This document shows positions 52,679-62,396 of a DNA stretch of 64,000 nucleotides, one piece after another (position 1 is the stretch's first letter; each line of letters opens with the position of its first letter). The stretch is from Gemmata sp051859125. GTDB taxonomy: Bacteria > Planctomycetota > Planctomycetia > Gemmatales > Gemmataceae. The position numbers and the translations under genes are program-made. Location: assembly GCF_051859125.1 (NCBI RefSeq), contig NZ_JBHYGG010000280.1, positions 26,165-90,164 of the forward strand, read 5' to 3'. The notes under the pieces were generated by a model that saw only the letters and a program-made list of their open reading frames with translations, was not told the DNA's origin and made no database searches.

Positions 52679-54058
52679 GTGCTCCCCACCCGCCGCTCGT
52701 TGCTCAGTCGCCTCACCCTCGGGGCCGGGGCCGTCGTCCTCGACCCGCTCGTCCGCCAGCTCGACGCCCAGGCCGCCGGCTCCCCCGCGCGGCCGACCCG
52801 GTTCCTGTTCGTCATGCTGCCGAACGGGTGCCCGGCGACCGAGATCAACCCGGTCGACTTCCCGCTCCTGAAGCTCGGCAGCCGGCAGGGGCTGACGGTC
52901 GAGCCGATCGGCGACCGCAAGCTCCACCCGTCGATGGCGGCGGTCGAGAAGTACAAGAAGAAGGTCACGGTCCTGCAAGGGGTCTCGGGCACCTGCGCCA
53001 ACTGCCCCGGCGCGGAGGAATCGCTCGGCGGGCACTCCAAGGCGTGGTCGGCGCTCGGGGCCTTCATGGCCATGAACAACACCGTTCCGGCCGCGACCGT
53101 GGACTGGGCGCTCGGCCGGAAGCTCGGCGGGCTGTTCACGAACATCTGCCTCGGCGTGTCGAAGGACCCCTCCACGAGCATCGTGTACGACATGTCGGCG
53201 GCCGGGCCGGGCCGCAAGAACCCGACCCTGTGCCACCCGGCGATCGCGTACAAGGCGCTGTTCGGCGGCGTCGCCGGCGGCCAGGCCGCCCGGGAGTTCG
53301 CGGTGCGGACGAACCTCCTCGACTTCCTTGCGGAGGACGTGAGGGCGATCCGGGCCGCGGTCGGCGCGGCCGAGAGGGACAAGCTCGAGGCCCACCTCGA
53401 CGCGTACGAGGCGATGCGCGGCCGGCAGTCGAAGTTCGAGGCGCACAAGGAGCGGTTACAGAAGCACCTCCCCCCGGTGACCGACAAGTTCACCTCGAAG
53501 GTGGAGACCGACCGCCTCACGGCCCAGTTCGACCTCGCCGCCGCGGCCCTCGCCGGGGGGCTGACCCACTCCGTCGTCGTCTCGTGCGCCGGGGGGCGGG
53601 CGTTCGACAGCTTCGTGTTCACCGGGCTGGGCATCGACATCGGCCTCCACGGCATCGGCCACAACAAACCCGAAGTCTACCTCGGCTCGATGCAAACGAT
53701 CCGCACCTACATCTTCGAGCAGATCGCTTCGGTAATGAAGAAGCTCGAAGCGATCCCCGAAGGCAACGGCACGATGCTCGACAACACCCTGATCGTCTTC
53801 ACCAGCGACTTCGGTGAGAACCACCACGCCCAGACGAAGGAGTGGCCGTTCGTCCTGATCGGCGACCTCGGCGGGCGGGTCAAGTCCGGGAACGTCCTGG
53901 TCTACCCGCCGTGGGGCCACAAGGGGCACAAGGCGCTCAACAACCTGTACACGACGCTCATGTACACCGTCGGCGAGCAGCCGAAGACGTTCGGGACCCC
54001 GGACGTCAAGCTCAAGGACCTGGACATGACCGGGCCGCTGCAAGAACTCCTGGGCTGA
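52679..54058 (+). CDS. DUF1552 exported protein
   Basis: 459 residues from a GTG start. The N-terminus has a Tat-like signal (PTRRSLLSRLTLGAGAVVLD). The body has FLFVMLPNGCPATEINPV, HSKAWSALGAFMAMNN, IVFTSDFGENHHA and LLIGD/LIGDLGGRV-type segments, typical of DUF1552, which shares the DUF1501 alkaline-phosphatase-like fold. DUF1552 is the usual genetic partner of DUF1592-type cytochromes, matching the gene at 50004. The likely complex is exported, but no activity is proven. It ends about 90 bp before the calpain gene. Confidence 0.88.
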   Translation: MLPTRRSLLSRLTLGAGAVVLDPLVRQLDAQAAGSPARPTRFLFVMLPNGCPATEINPVDFPLLKLGSRQGLTVEPIGDRKLHPSMAAVEKYKKKVTVLQGVSGTCANCPGAEESLGGHSKAWSALGAFMAMNNTVPAATVDWALGRKLGGLFTNICLGVSKDPSTSIVYDMSAAGPGRKNPTLCHPAIAYKALFGGVAGGQAAREFAVRTNLLDFLAEDVRAIRAAVGAAERDKLEAHLDAYEAMRGRQSKFEAHKERLQKHLPPVTDKFTSKVETDRLTAQFDLAAAALAGGLTHSVVVSCAGGRAFDSFVFTGLGIDIGLHGIGHNKPEVYLGSMQTIRTYIFEQIASVMKKLEAIPEGNGTMLDNTLIVFTSDFGENHHAQTKEWPFVLIGDLGGRVKSGNVLVYPPWGHKGHKALNNLYTTLMYTVGEQPKTFGTPDVKLKDLDMTGPLQELLG

Positions 54059-54150
54059 CGGCCGGCCGCGCGCCGCGGCCCGACCGCTCCCAGCTGACCG
54101 ATTCGCCCGTTCCTTACCCGTCGCGGATTCGTCCGCACCGAGGGCCCTCC

Positions 54151-56355
54151 ATGCCGACCGCGCGACCCGCTCCGAAGCCCCCCCGCACCCGCCTCACCGC
54201 CGAGCCCCTCGACGCCCGGGTGCTGATGTCCGGGACCGGCCTGACCCGCGAGGTGTGGACCGGGCTCGCCGGGACCTCGCTCGCCCCGCTCGCCGCCGCC
54301 ATTGCCAGCGGGGTGGCGCCGACCACCGTGGGCACCATCGGGGCCGACGGGCTGTTCGAGGCCCCGCGCAACGTCGGCGACAACTACGGCCAGCGGGTCC
54401 GCGGCTACTTCGAGGCCCCGGTGACCGGCGAGTACCGGTTCTACCTCGCGGCCGACGACCACGCCGAGTTGCGGCTGTCGACCGACGCCTCCCCCGCGAA
54501 CGCCCGGGTCATCGCCTCGGTCACCGGGTACACGGGGTCCCGCCAGTGGACCAAGTTCGCGTCCCAGGCGTCGGCCCCGGTCGCCCTGGTGGCGGGCGAG
54601 CGGTACTACATCGAGGCGCTCCAGAAGGAGGGCCGCGGGGCGGACAACCTGGCGGTCCGGGTGGACGTGCCCGGGGCCCCTCCCTCGACGCTGCCGGCCC
54701 CGGCGGGCCTGTTCGACGCGTTCACCATCGCCCCCCCGCCGCCGAACGCGGCCCCGACGGTGGCGGCGGCGCCGGCCCCGGTCACCGTGGCCGGGACCTC
54801 GACGGCACTCTCGGCCCTCGGGGCGGACGACGGGGGCGAGGCGGCCCTGCGGTACACGTGGTCGGTCGCGGCCAGGCCGAGCGGCGCGGCCGACCCGACG
54901 TTCGCGGCCAACGGGACCAACGGGGCCAAGGCGACCACGGTCACGTTCTCGAAGGCCGGGTCCTACACCCTCCGCCTGACGGTCACCGACGCCCAGGGGC
55001 TGAGTGCCACCCGGGACGTGGCGGCGACGGTGGCCCAGACCGTGACGCAGGTCGCGGTGACGCCGGGCTCGGCGACCGTGCCGGCCGGGGGCACGCGGCA
55101 GTTCGCGGCGACCGCCCGGGACCAGTTCGGGGCCCCGCTAGCGGCGGCCCCGGCGTTCCAGTGGGTCGCCACGGGGGCCGGCACGATCTCGGGCACCGGG
55201 CTGTTCACGGCCGGCCCGGGCGGCGGGTCCGCGACCGTGGCCGCCCGGGTCGGGTCGGTCACCAGCCCCGCGGCGGCGGTCACGGTCACCCCGCCGGCGA
55301 CCACCGACTGGTACGCCCAGAACCTGCTCGACGACGAGGTCGAGGGCCTCACCCGGGGCCTGGCGGCCGACGGGCAACTGAGCCGGCTGGACTGGCTGGG
55401 GATCCTGTCGAGCGTCCAGGACAACAACGTGGTGGACGCCAACGAGGTCGCCGACCTGCAGCGGCTGGTCGTCGCGGTCCCCCTGTTCAGCATCCCGGAC
55501 CCGACCCGGTGGCTGGCGAACCGGATCGCCACCGACGCGGTCGCCAACATGCTCGGGTCCACGTTCCAGACGGAACTCGTCGGCCGCTGGTTCCTCGGCA
55601 CCGTCGCCCCCACGCCGGTGTTCAACGGGCGGACCTTCACCTACGCCGTGGCGAGCGGCAACCTGTACGGGGCGGGCGGCCCGCGGATCGGGGACATCGA
55701 CCAGGGCGGGCTGGGCGACTGCGCGTTCCTCGCGGCCCTCGGCGCGACCTTCGGCCGGCAGCGGGACGACTCCGGGAACGCCACCAGTGCGGTGATCCAG
55801 CAGATGATCACCGACAACGGCGACGGCACCTACTCGTTCCGCTTCTACAACCACCAGACGTTGCAGGCCGAGTACGTGACGGTCGATCGGCGGATCTACA
55901 CCGGGGGTGCCAAGCGGAACGGCGGCATCTTCTGGGTCGCCCTGACGGAACGGGCGTACGCCCAGTACCTCGAAGGTCGGTCCGGCACGCCCGGGTACAA
56001 CCAGTTCGGGAACGGCGACAGCCTGGGTCGACCGCTTTACTACGTGACGGGGCGGCAACCGGCGTACATCGATCCGAACAGTTCGACGTTCTTCTCGCAG
56101 CTCCAGTCGGCGCTGAGTTCCGGGCGGTACGTTTCCACCGCGCGGCTCGGCTCAAACACTCAGTACGTCGTCGGCGGCCACGCCTACACGGTCACCGACG
56201 CCTACGTCGACGCCGGCGGGGTCCAGCGGATCGTGGTCCGGAACCCGTGGGGCGTCGACGGCCGCACCGCCAGCGGGGTCTCCAACGACGGGTTCATCGA
56301 CCTCACGCTCGAGCAGTTCCGGGCCAGCATGAACTACGGCGTGAACGTCGCGTGA
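54151..56355 (+). CDS. Secreted calpain-like cysteine protease with PA14 and Ig-like domains
   Basis: 734 residues. The N-terminus (RLTAEPLDARVLMSG) resembles the planctomycete surface-protein motif rich in L-E-x-R-x-L. A PA14-like domain follows at about 40-170 (GDNYGQRVRGYFEAPVTGEY, FYLAADDHAELRLS). Two Ig/PKD-like beta domains lie at about 200-385. The C-terminal ~230 residues are a calpain (C2) protease: Cys in QGGLGDCAFLAAL, His in GGHAYTVTDAY, Asn in VVRNPWGVDG, a complete triad. Calpains are mostly eukaryotic and cytosolic; here the layout points to an exported, possibly cell-surface, enzyme. A coiled-coil gene follows by 16 bp. Confidence 0.82.
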   Translation: MPTARPAPKPPRTRLTAEPLDARVLMSGTGLTREVWTGLAGTSLAPLAAAIASGVAPTTVGTIGADGLFEAPRNVGDNYGQRVRGYFEAPVTGEYRFYLAADDHAELRLSTDASPANARVIASVTGYTGSRQWTKFASQASAPVALVAGERYYIEALQKEGRGADNLAVRVDVPGAPPSTLPAPAGLFDAFTIAPPPPNAAPTVAAAPAPVTVAGTSTALSALGADDGGEAALRYTWSVAARPSGAADPTFAANGTNGAKATTVTFSKAGSYTLRLTVTDAQGLSATRDVAATVAQTVTQVAVTPGSATVPAGGTRQFAATARDQFGAPLAAAPAFQWVATGAGTISGTGLFTAGPGGGSATVAARVGSVTSPAAAVTVTPPATTDWYAQNLLDDEVEGLTRGLAADGQLSRLDWLGILSSVQDNNVVDANEVADLQRLVVAVPLFSIPDPTRWLANRIATDAVANMLGSTFQTELVGRWFLGTVAPTPVFNGRTFTYAVASGNLYGAGGPRIGDIDQGGLGDCAFLAALGATFGRQRDDSGNATSAVIQQMITDNGDGTYSFRFYNHQTLQAEYVTVDRRIYTGGAKRNGGIFWVALTERAYAQYLEGRSGTPGYNQFGNGDSLGRPLYYVTGRQPAYIDPNSSTFFSQLQSALSSGRYVSTARLGSNTQYVVGGHAYTVTDAYVDAGGVQRIVVRNPWGVDGRTASGVSNDGFIDLTLEQFRASMNYGVNVA

Positions 56356-56371
56356 CCGAAGGGAGAGGGCC

Positions 56372-57256
56372 ATGAGTCGTTCCTCGACAGCCGGCGGCTG
56401 CGAGACCCTGCCCGCCGCGCCGTGGGACACCCCGGCCGGCGGGCTGGGGTCCGTGACCGCCCGGTGCCCGACCTGCGAGTGCCGCGTCGACGTCCCGGTC
56501 GGCGGTGCCGCGCTCGCGTGCCCCCGGTGCGGGGACGACATGGTCGTCCCCGTGCTCTCGGCCGACCCGTTCCCGGGGGTGGCCCACGGCATCCCGCTGG
56601 CCGAGGCGCCGCCGCTCCCCACGGAGAAGGGGCCGGCCCCGGCGGCGGTTCGGGGCGAGGACGCGGCGGCGCACCTGGCCTGGTTGCAGGCCGAGATCGG
56701 GCGGTTCGACGCCCACGTGACGCGGCAGCTCGCGGCGTGCGTGGCCCGGCGGCGCGACGCGGAGGCGGCCGCCGCGCGGGCCGAGTCCGACCTGTACGTC
56801 CGCGAAATGGCGGTCGCCCGGCGGACGGCCGCCGCGGACGCCCGGGACGCCGCGCTCGCGGCCCGGGAGGCGGACCTCGACCTGCAAACCGCCGCGTTCC
56901 GCGAGCTGCAAACCGAGGTCGCGACGCAGGTGGACACGGCCGTCGAGCTGCAGCGGCAGCGAACCGCGTTGACCCGGGGCGTCGCCCGGCTCGAGGACCG
57001 CCGGCAGCACCTGCGGTCCGAGGTCGCCCAGCTCGAGGCCGTGGTGGCGCAGCACGCCGCCGCGGCGGCCGGTCTCGCCGCCCGGGCCGCGGCCCTGGAC
57101 CGCCGGGCCGACGCCCTCGAGCGCGGCGAGCGGGACCTGGCGGCCCGCGGGCTGGAGGTCGATGAGCTCGAGGAGCGCCTCCGCCGCGAACTCGAGGCCG
57201 CGGCCGGCCGCCCACCGTGTCCCGGCCCGGGGCGGGCGGCGGGCCGGCCGGCGTGA
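56372..57256 (+). CDS. Zinc-ribbon coiled-coil protein
   Basis: 294 residues. A zinc ribbon at about 30-55 is made of CPTCEC and CPRCGDD. A Pro-rich linker follows, and from about residue 95 to 280 an Ala/Arg/Glu-rich continuous coiled coil (RRRDAEAAAARAESDLYVRE and similar). No signal peptide or membrane segment, so probably cytoplasmic. It is 16 bp downstream of the calpain gene and likely in its operon. It could be a scaffold or regulator, but nothing specific is visible. 57257-57495 holds no gene, only a small GC hairpin at 57419-57437. Confidence 0.65.
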   Translation: MSRSSTAGGCETLPAAPWDTPAGGLGSVTARCPTCECRVDVPVGGAALACPRCGDDMVVPVLSADPFPGVAHGIPLAEAPPLPTEKGPAPAAVRGEDAAAHLAWLQAEIGRFDAHVTRQLAACVARRRDAEAAAARAESDLYVREMAVARRTAAADARDAALAAREADLDLQTAAFRELQTEVATQVDTAVELQRQRTALTRGVARLEDRRQHLRSEVAQLEAVVAQHAAAAAGLAARAAALDRRADALERGERDLAARGLEVDELEERLRRELEAAAGRPPCPGPGRAAGRPA

Positions 57257-57495
57257 CCCCACCCGCGGCCGGGCCGCGCGACGGCCGACGAGCGGCGGGC
57301 GTGTTCGGCGAACGCCGCCCCGGTGGTGCCGGAGTGGAAGGCGCGGCGGCCGTTGACTGCGCGTCCGACGTGCGGGGTTCTTGAGTCGCCGGTGGGGAGT
57401 GTGGCGGTCCGCCCGCACGGCGCGGGTTCGCCGCGCCCCGCCGAGCCGGTCCGCTGTTCCGTGCCCGACTGTCGTCCCTTGTGCGAGGTGCCGCG

Positions 57496-59373
57496 ATGCT
57501 CCCAGTGGTCGTCCTCCTGATCGCCGCGCCCCCCGGCCCGCCGACGTTCGAGGCCGACGTCCGCCCGGTCCTGGCCGCGCGGTGCCAGTCGTGCCACGCC
57601 GGCGACGCGCCCAGGGCCGGCCTGGACGTCCGGACCCGCGCCGCCCTCCTGAAGGGCGGGAAGGCCGGCCCCGCCGTCAAGCCCGGGTCGCTCAAGGACA
57701 GCCCGCTCTGGCTGAACGTCTCGACGGACAAGATGCCCGCGGCCAGGGACAAGCTCACCGACGCCGAAAAGGCCACGCTCCGGGCGTGGATCCTGGCCGG
57801 GGCGCCCGGCGAGGGGGTCGCGGCCGCGGCACCCGGCGCGGTCGAGGGCGGGGCCGCCGCCGCACGCGGCCCGGCGGCGAAGCGCGGGGTCGCCGCGACC
57901 GCGAAGGCGGTCGACGACGCGATCGACGCGGCCCTGGCCAGGGCCAAGGTGCCCGCGGCCCCGGCGGCCGACGACGCCGAGTTCCTCCGCCGCGCGTACC
58001 TGGACCTCGCGGGCGTCATCCCGACGGCCGAGCGGGCCGCCGCGTTCCTCGACGCCCGGGACCCCGACAAGCGGACCAAGCTCGTCGACGAGCTGCTCGC
58101 CGCCCCGGCGCACGGCCAGTTCGAGGCCGCCCGGTGGGCCGCCCGCCTCGCCCCCGAGGAGCCGGCCGTGCGGCCCAAGCTCCAGGCGTGGCTGGCCGAC
58201 CAGTTCAACCAGGGCCGCGGGTGGGACGCGACCGTGCGGGACCTGATCGGGGCCACCGGGACCGGGCCGGAGACCGGGTTCGTCCTGGCCCACGTCGAGA
58301 ACAAGAAGCCGTCGCCCGAGAAGCTCGCCGGGGCCACCGCCCGCCTGTTCCTCGGCATCCAGCTCCAGTGCGCGGAGTGCCACAACCACCCGTTCTCCGA
58401 CTGGACCCAGACCGACTTCTGGGCCCTGGCCGCGTTCTACAGCCGGGCCCAGGTGTTCTCCAAGCCGCCGGCCGGCCTGCGCGACGCCGAGGCCCCGCTG
58501 GTGAAGCCGGCGGTGAAGAAGGGCGCGCCCCCGGTCGACCTGTCCGGGGCGGTGATCCTCATCGGCCCGGACGCGGGCCGCGGGGCCGGCAAGCCGGTCC
58601 GGGCCAAGTTCCTCGGCGGCCCCGAGCCGAGGCTGGACGCCGCGGGGCCGTTCCGGCCGGCCCTCGCCGCGTGGGTGACCGCCGCCGACAACCCGTTCTT
58701 CGCTGAGGCGGCCGTGAACCGGGTGTGGGCCGACCTGTTCGGCCGCGGCCTCGCCAACCCGGTCGACGACCTGTCCCCGGAGAACCCGCCGACGCACCCG
58801 GCCGTCCTGCGGGCCCTGGCCGACGAGTTCCGCGCCTCCGGGTTCGACCGGAAGCACCTGGTCCGGTGCGTCACCGCCACGGCCGCGTACCGCCGGACCA
58901 GCCGCGGCGCGGACCCGCCGGACGGCCCCGGGTACGCCCGGGTGCCGGTGAAGGTGATGGCCGCCGGCCCGCTGTTCGACTCCCTGGTCCGGGCGACCGG
59001 GGTCAAGGACGTCCCGCTCGGCACCGGGCGGGGCGGCAAGGGGTCCCGCGAGGCGTTCGTCCGGTTCTTTGGGGTCCGCGACCCGAGCGCCCCCGCGACC
59101 GAGTACTCGCTCGGCATCCCGCAGGCGCTCGGGCTGCTCAACGGCCCGGCGTTCAACCGCCCGGTCCCCCTCGTCGAGCAACTGGTCCGGGAGAAGGTGC
59201 CCCCCGACCGGGCGGTCGAGCGGCTGTTCCTCGCGGCCCTGTCGCGGCGGCCGACGCCCGACGAGGCGAAGGCGCTCGCCGAGTACGCGGCGAAGCGGCC
59301 CGACCCCGCCGCCGGGTACTCGGGCGTCCTGTGGGTGCTGCTGAACTCCCCCGAATTCGTCCTCGTCCCCTGA
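57496..59373 (+). CDS. PSCyt1-DUF1549-DUF1553 cytochrome-like exported protein
   Basis: 625 residues with a short signal segment (LPVVVLLIAAPPGPP). The N-terminal planctomycete cytochrome domain (PSCyt1) has VLAARCQSCHAGDAPRAGLD, with CxxCH, and the DKMPA motif. DUF1549 follows (FLRRAYLDLAGVIPTAERAA, QLQCAECHNHPFSDWTQTDF, with a second CxxCH). DUF1553 completes the protein (NPFFAEAAVNRVWADLFGRG, LVRCVTATAAYRRTS). It is the full-length version of the 44762 protein and is followed by a DUF1501 gene. A periplasmic redox or binding role is inferred. Confidence 0.9.
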   Translation: MLPVVVLLIAAPPGPPTFEADVRPVLAARCQSCHAGDAPRAGLDVRTRAALLKGGKAGPAVKPGSLKDSPLWLNVSTDKMPAARDKLTDAEKATLRAWILAGAPGEGVAAAAPGAVEGGAAAARGPAAKRGVAATAKAVDDAIDAALARAKVPAAPAADDAEFLRRAYLDLAGVIPTAERAAAFLDARDPDKRTKLVDELLAAPAHGQFEAARWAARLAPEEPAVRPKLQAWLADQFNQGRGWDATVRDLIGATGTGPETGFVLAHVENKKPSPEKLAGATARLFLGIQLQCAECHNHPFSDWTQTDFWALAAFYSRAQVFSKPPAGLRDAEAPLVKPAVKKGAPPVDLSGAVILIGPDAGRGAGKPVRAKFLGGPEPRLDAAGPFRPALAAWVTAADNPFFAEAAVNRVWADLFGRGLANPVDDLSPENPPTHPAVLRALADEFRASGFDRKHLVRCVTATAAYRRTSRGADPPDGPGYARVPVKVMAAGPLFDSLVRATGVKDVPLGTGRGGKGSREAFVRFFGVRDPSAPATEYSLGIPQALGLLNGPAFNRPVPLVEQLVREKVPPDRAVERLFLAALSRRPTPDEAKALAEYAAKRPDPAAGYSGVLWVLLNSPEFVLVP

Positions 59374-59400
59374 CCCCGACCCGTGCCCGGAGACCTCCCC

Positions 59401-60702
59401 GTGACCCCGCTCACCCGCCGCGAGTTGTTCCGCCTGTCCGCCGTCGGTGCCGCGTCCGCGTCCGGCTGGCTCGACGCCCTCGCCGCCCACGCCGGGGCGA
59501 GCCCGCCGGCCGCCCCGAAGCGGGCCAAGCGGTGCGTCCTCCTGTGGATGGACGGCGGGCCGTCGCACCACGACACGTTCGACATGAAGCCCGACGCCCC
59601 GGCCGAGTACCGCGGCGAGTTCAGCCCGGTCGCGTCGTCGGTCCCCGGGCTCCAGGTGACCGAGACGTTCCCCCGGGTGGCCAAGCTCATGCACCACGCG
59701 GCGGTGGTCCGCGGGATGAGCACCGGGGAGTCCGAGCACGGCCGGGCGCGGACGTACCTCCACACCGGGTACAAGGCCGGGGCCGGCGGGATCGACTACC
59801 CGACGATGGGCTCGCTGCTCACGGCCTCGGGCGAACCGGGCGACGCGGAGATGCCGAACTTCGTGGTCACCGGGATGCACCTGAACCCGGCCACCTGGTC
59901 GTACGTCGCCAGCCCCGGGCACCTCGGCCCGCGGCACGCCCCGCTCATCGTCGCGGACTCGGCCGGCGGGGTCCCCAACCTCAAGCCCGGGGTGCCCGAC
60001 GCCGAGTTCGCCGACCGGGTCGCGGTGCTCGACAAGATGACGAGCGGGTTCCTGCGGGACCGCCCGGTCCCGGCGGCCGCGGCCCAGGCGACCGCGTACC
60101 GGCGGGCGGTCCAGCTCATGCGGTCCCCGAAGGCCAGGGCGTTCGACCTGGGGGCCGAGCCCCCCAAGGTCCGCGAGGCGTACGGGGACCACGCGTTCGG
60201 CCAGGGGTGCCTGCTGGCCCGCCGGCTGGTCGAGGTGGGGGTGCCGTTCGTCGAGGTGTACCACTCGCCGACCCCCGGCGGGTGGGACTCGCACGAGGGG
60301 AAGCGGGCCAAGGAGGTGAAGACACTGGCCATGCCCCAGCTCGATCAGGGCATGAGCGCGCTGCTCACGGACCTGAGCGACCGCGGGCTCCTCGACTCGA
60401 CGCTGGTGGTGTGGATGGGCGAGTTCGGGCGGACCCCGAAGATGAAGGCGGACGGCGGCCGGGACCACTACTCCCGCGCGTGGACGACCGTGCTCGCCGG
60501 CGGCGGGGTCAAGGGCGGGGCCGTGGTGGGCCGCACGGACAAGACCGGCGCGACCGTCGAGGACCGCCCGGTGTCGGCGGCCGACTTCATGGCGACGATC
60601 TGCCACGCGCTGGGCGTCGACGCGGACGCCGAGTTCAACGTCGCCGGGCGGCCCGTGCGGGCCGTCGAGAAGCGGGCCAACCCGCTCACCGAGCTGTTCT
60701 GA
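59401..60702 (+). CDS. DUF1501 Tat-exported protein, partner of the upstream cytochrome-like gene
   Basis: 433 residues from the GTG at 59401, preferred over the GTG at 59383 because GGAGA lies seven bases before it and the Tat signal (LTRRELFRLSAVGAASASGW) then sits at the very N-terminus. The DUF1501 core has CVLLWMDGGPSHHDTFDMKP, GQGCLLARRLVEVGVPFVEV, LVVWMGEFGRTPKM and TTVLAGGGVKGGAVVGRTD. It starts 27 bp after the DUF1549/DUF1553 stop, so the two are co-transcribed. Third DUF1501 in the window. Confidence 0.9.
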   Translation: MTPLTRRELFRLSAVGAASASGWLDALAAHAGASPPAAPKRAKRCVLLWMDGGPSHHDTFDMKPDAPAEYRGEFSPVASSVPGLQVTETFPRVAKLMHHAAVVRGMSTGESEHGRARTYLHTGYKAGAGGIDYPTMGSLLTASGEPGDAEMPNFVVTGMHLNPATWSYVASPGHLGPRHAPLIVADSAGGVPNLKPGVPDAEFADRVAVLDKMTSGFLRDRPVPAAAAQATAYRRAVQLMRSPKARAFDLGAEPPKVREAYGDHAFGQGCLLARRLVEVGVPFVEVYHSPTPGGWDSHEGKRAKEVKTLAMPQLDQGMSALLTDLSDRGLLDSTLVVWMGEFGRTPKMKADGGRDHYSRAWTTVLAGGGVKGGAVVGRTDKTGATVEDRPVSAADFMATICHALGVDADAEFNVAGRPVRAVEKRANPLTELF

Positions 60703-60757
60703 CCCCCGCGTGCTCGCGTTCCGAACCCTCCCCGCTCCGCTCCCGAAAGGTGCCCCG

Positions 60758-61642
60758 ATGACCCGTCCCCTGATCCTCGCGGCGTGCTGCGTCTACTTCG
60801 CCGCCGCGCTCGCCGCCGCCGACGAGCCCAAGCCCGTGCGGCACGCCCTGGTCGGGGTCGCGTTCGCGACCTCGGGCCGGGCGTTCGTCGTGGACGCCGA
60901 CGGCAAGGTGACCTGGGAGTACCCGGTCAAGGCCGCGCTCGACGTGTGGCTCCTGCCCAACGGGAACCTGCTGTTCCCGTCCCGCGGGGTGGGGATCATC
61001 GAGGTGAACAAGGACAAGGAGGTCGTCTGGCAGTACAAGATGGACGCGGCCACCGAGACGTACTCGTGCCAGCGGCTGGCCGACGGCACGACGGTCATCG
61101 GCGACAACAACAACCGGCGGATCATCGAGGTCGACAAGGACGGCAAGGTCCTCCGCGAGACCAAGGTGAAGTCGCACGGCCACTACGGCCTCCGGTCGGT
61201 CCGCAAGCTGGAGAGCGGCAACTACCTGGTGTGCGAGCGCGGGGCCGGCGCGGTCCGCGAGTACACCCCCGAGGGCAAGGTGGCGTTCGAGTACAAGGTC
61301 GGCGGGCCGCTGTCCGCCGTCCGCCTGCCGAACGGCAACACGCTCATCAACACCGCCATCAAGGGCCTGTGCGTCGAGGTGAACCCGAAGGGCGAGGAGG
61401 TGTGGAAGGTGACCCGGGACGACGTGCCCGCCGACCTCCGGCCCCAGGGTCAGGGGCGGGGGAGCGGGGTCCAGCGGCTGCCCAACGGCAACACGGTGGC
61501 GTGCTTCGAGGGCGCGATCTACGAGTTCACCCCCGAGAAGAAGATCGTCTGGCACCTCAAGGACGGCCCGGTCAAGGGAATGATGAACTTCCAGATCACC
61601 GACGTGCCCGGCGACCCGACCAAGGGCGAGGTCCTGCGCTGA
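60758..61642 (+). CDS. Exported PQQ-like/arylsulfotransferase-like beta-propeller protein
   Basis: 294 residues from the ATG at 60758, which has GAAAGG upstream; a GTG at 60710 is less likely. The signal peptide is LILAACCVYFAAALAAA. The mature protein consists of repeats such as WLLPNGNLLFPS, RLADGTTVIGDNNN, RLPNGNTLINT and RLPNGNTVACFEG, each with a KVVWxY/EVVWQY strand: a quinoprotein-like propeller. No PQQ ligands can be assigned by eye. It follows DUF1501 by 55 bp and probably closes that operon, perhaps as a binding component of the exported complex. Confidence 0.75.
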   Translation: MTRPLILAACCVYFAAALAAADEPKPVRHALVGVAFATSGRAFVVDADGKVTWEYPVKAALDVWLLPNGNLLFPSRGVGIIEVNKDKEVVWQYKMDAATETYSCQRLADGTTVIGDNNNRRIIEVDKDGKVLRETKVKSHGHYGLRSVRKLESGNYLVCERGAGAVREYTPEGKVAFEYKVGGPLSAVRLPNGNTLINTAIKGLCVEVNPKGEEVWKVTRDDVPADLRPQGQGRGSGVQRLPNGNTVACFEGAIYEFTPEKKIVWHLKDGPVKGMMNFQITDVPGDPTKGEVLR

Positions 61643-62061
61643 GGCTATCGTGAGCCGCGCATCTCGGTCGTGTGGGCACCTTTTCCAGCAGCCCCCGGGC
61701 GACTCGGTGCCGAGCGGCCGCGGTCGCGGTCGGGGCCGCCCACACCGCCGGCAGGTCCGCCGCCGTCGCGCAAATCAATGGCAACGCGGTGGCACTCAGC
61801 CTCGCCGGGGCGCCCCGTTCCGGACGTCTCGGCGGTCGTGGCCGAGCCCGTTCTGGCCGCCCACGATGTGAGTTCCGGTCCCCGGACCCGCACCCGCACC
61901 GCTTGTTCCCATGCGACCGCTCGCACCGGCCCAACGGCCCTTGTTCCCCCGCGCACCCGGTAATGGTGAGGCCATGAAATCCGGGACCGCCCCTGGAAAA
62001 AGTGAATTCAGTAGTGTATAAACAAATTCAGTGCTCCGACGTGCCCAGCCTGAGAACCGCC
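61643..62061. other. Gene-free spacer after the DUF1501/propeller operon
   Basis: No convincing gene, RNA or terminator was found. The last ~60 bp are AT-rich for this genome, which suggests a promoter for the small genes downstream, but I cannot place -35 and -10 elements with confidence. Confidence 0.4.
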
Positions 62062-62352
62062 ATGGTCGTGCGGCCCACGGAACTCGTCGCGGTCCCGGTT
62101 CTCCGCTCGATCCGCCGGGCGGCCGACGAGCCGGGCCCCGTCGATCCCAGTCCCGACTGGTGCGACGACGAGTCGGCACCGCACGTCGTGGGCGTCGTGG
62201 AGGCCATCCCCCCGGACACGCCAGAGCCCCCGGTCGGTCCCCCGCCGGCACCGGCCCCGTCCGTCGTGCCGCTCCCGGCGGTCGTCTTCTTGGCCCTCCT
62301 CGTGGTCGGGTACGCCGCGGGGTTCGGAATTGGGTTGTTCGCGCCACGCTGA
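62062..62352 (+). CDS. Small proline-rich protein with C-terminal membrane segment
   Basis: 96 residues from the ATG at 62062, which has GAGAA upstream; GTG codons at 62002 and 62041 are alternatives. The middle is Pro-rich (PEPPVGPPPAPAPSVVPLP). The C-terminus is one clear hydrophobic helix (VVFLALLVVGYAAGFGIGLF), so it is a tail-anchored or single-pass membrane protein with the N-terminus probably in the cytoplasm. No family recognised. The next small gene starts 44 bp downstream in the same direction. Confidence 0.55.
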   Translation: MVVRPTELVAVPVLRSIRRAADEPGPVDPSPDWCDDESAPHVVGVVEAIPPDTPEPPVGPPPAPAPSVVPLPAVVFLALLVVGYAAGFGIGLFAPR

Positions 62353-62396
62353 GCGTGCGCCCGGCAGGTTCGTGACCAGCACCCGTGGAGGCAGCC

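Noticed and set aside
56152..60606. Minus-strand open frame of about 1484 codons across the calpain, coiled-coil and DUF1549 genes
   Set aside because: Antisense shadow spanning several well-supported genes and their spacers; composition is low complexity and no start signal is seen.
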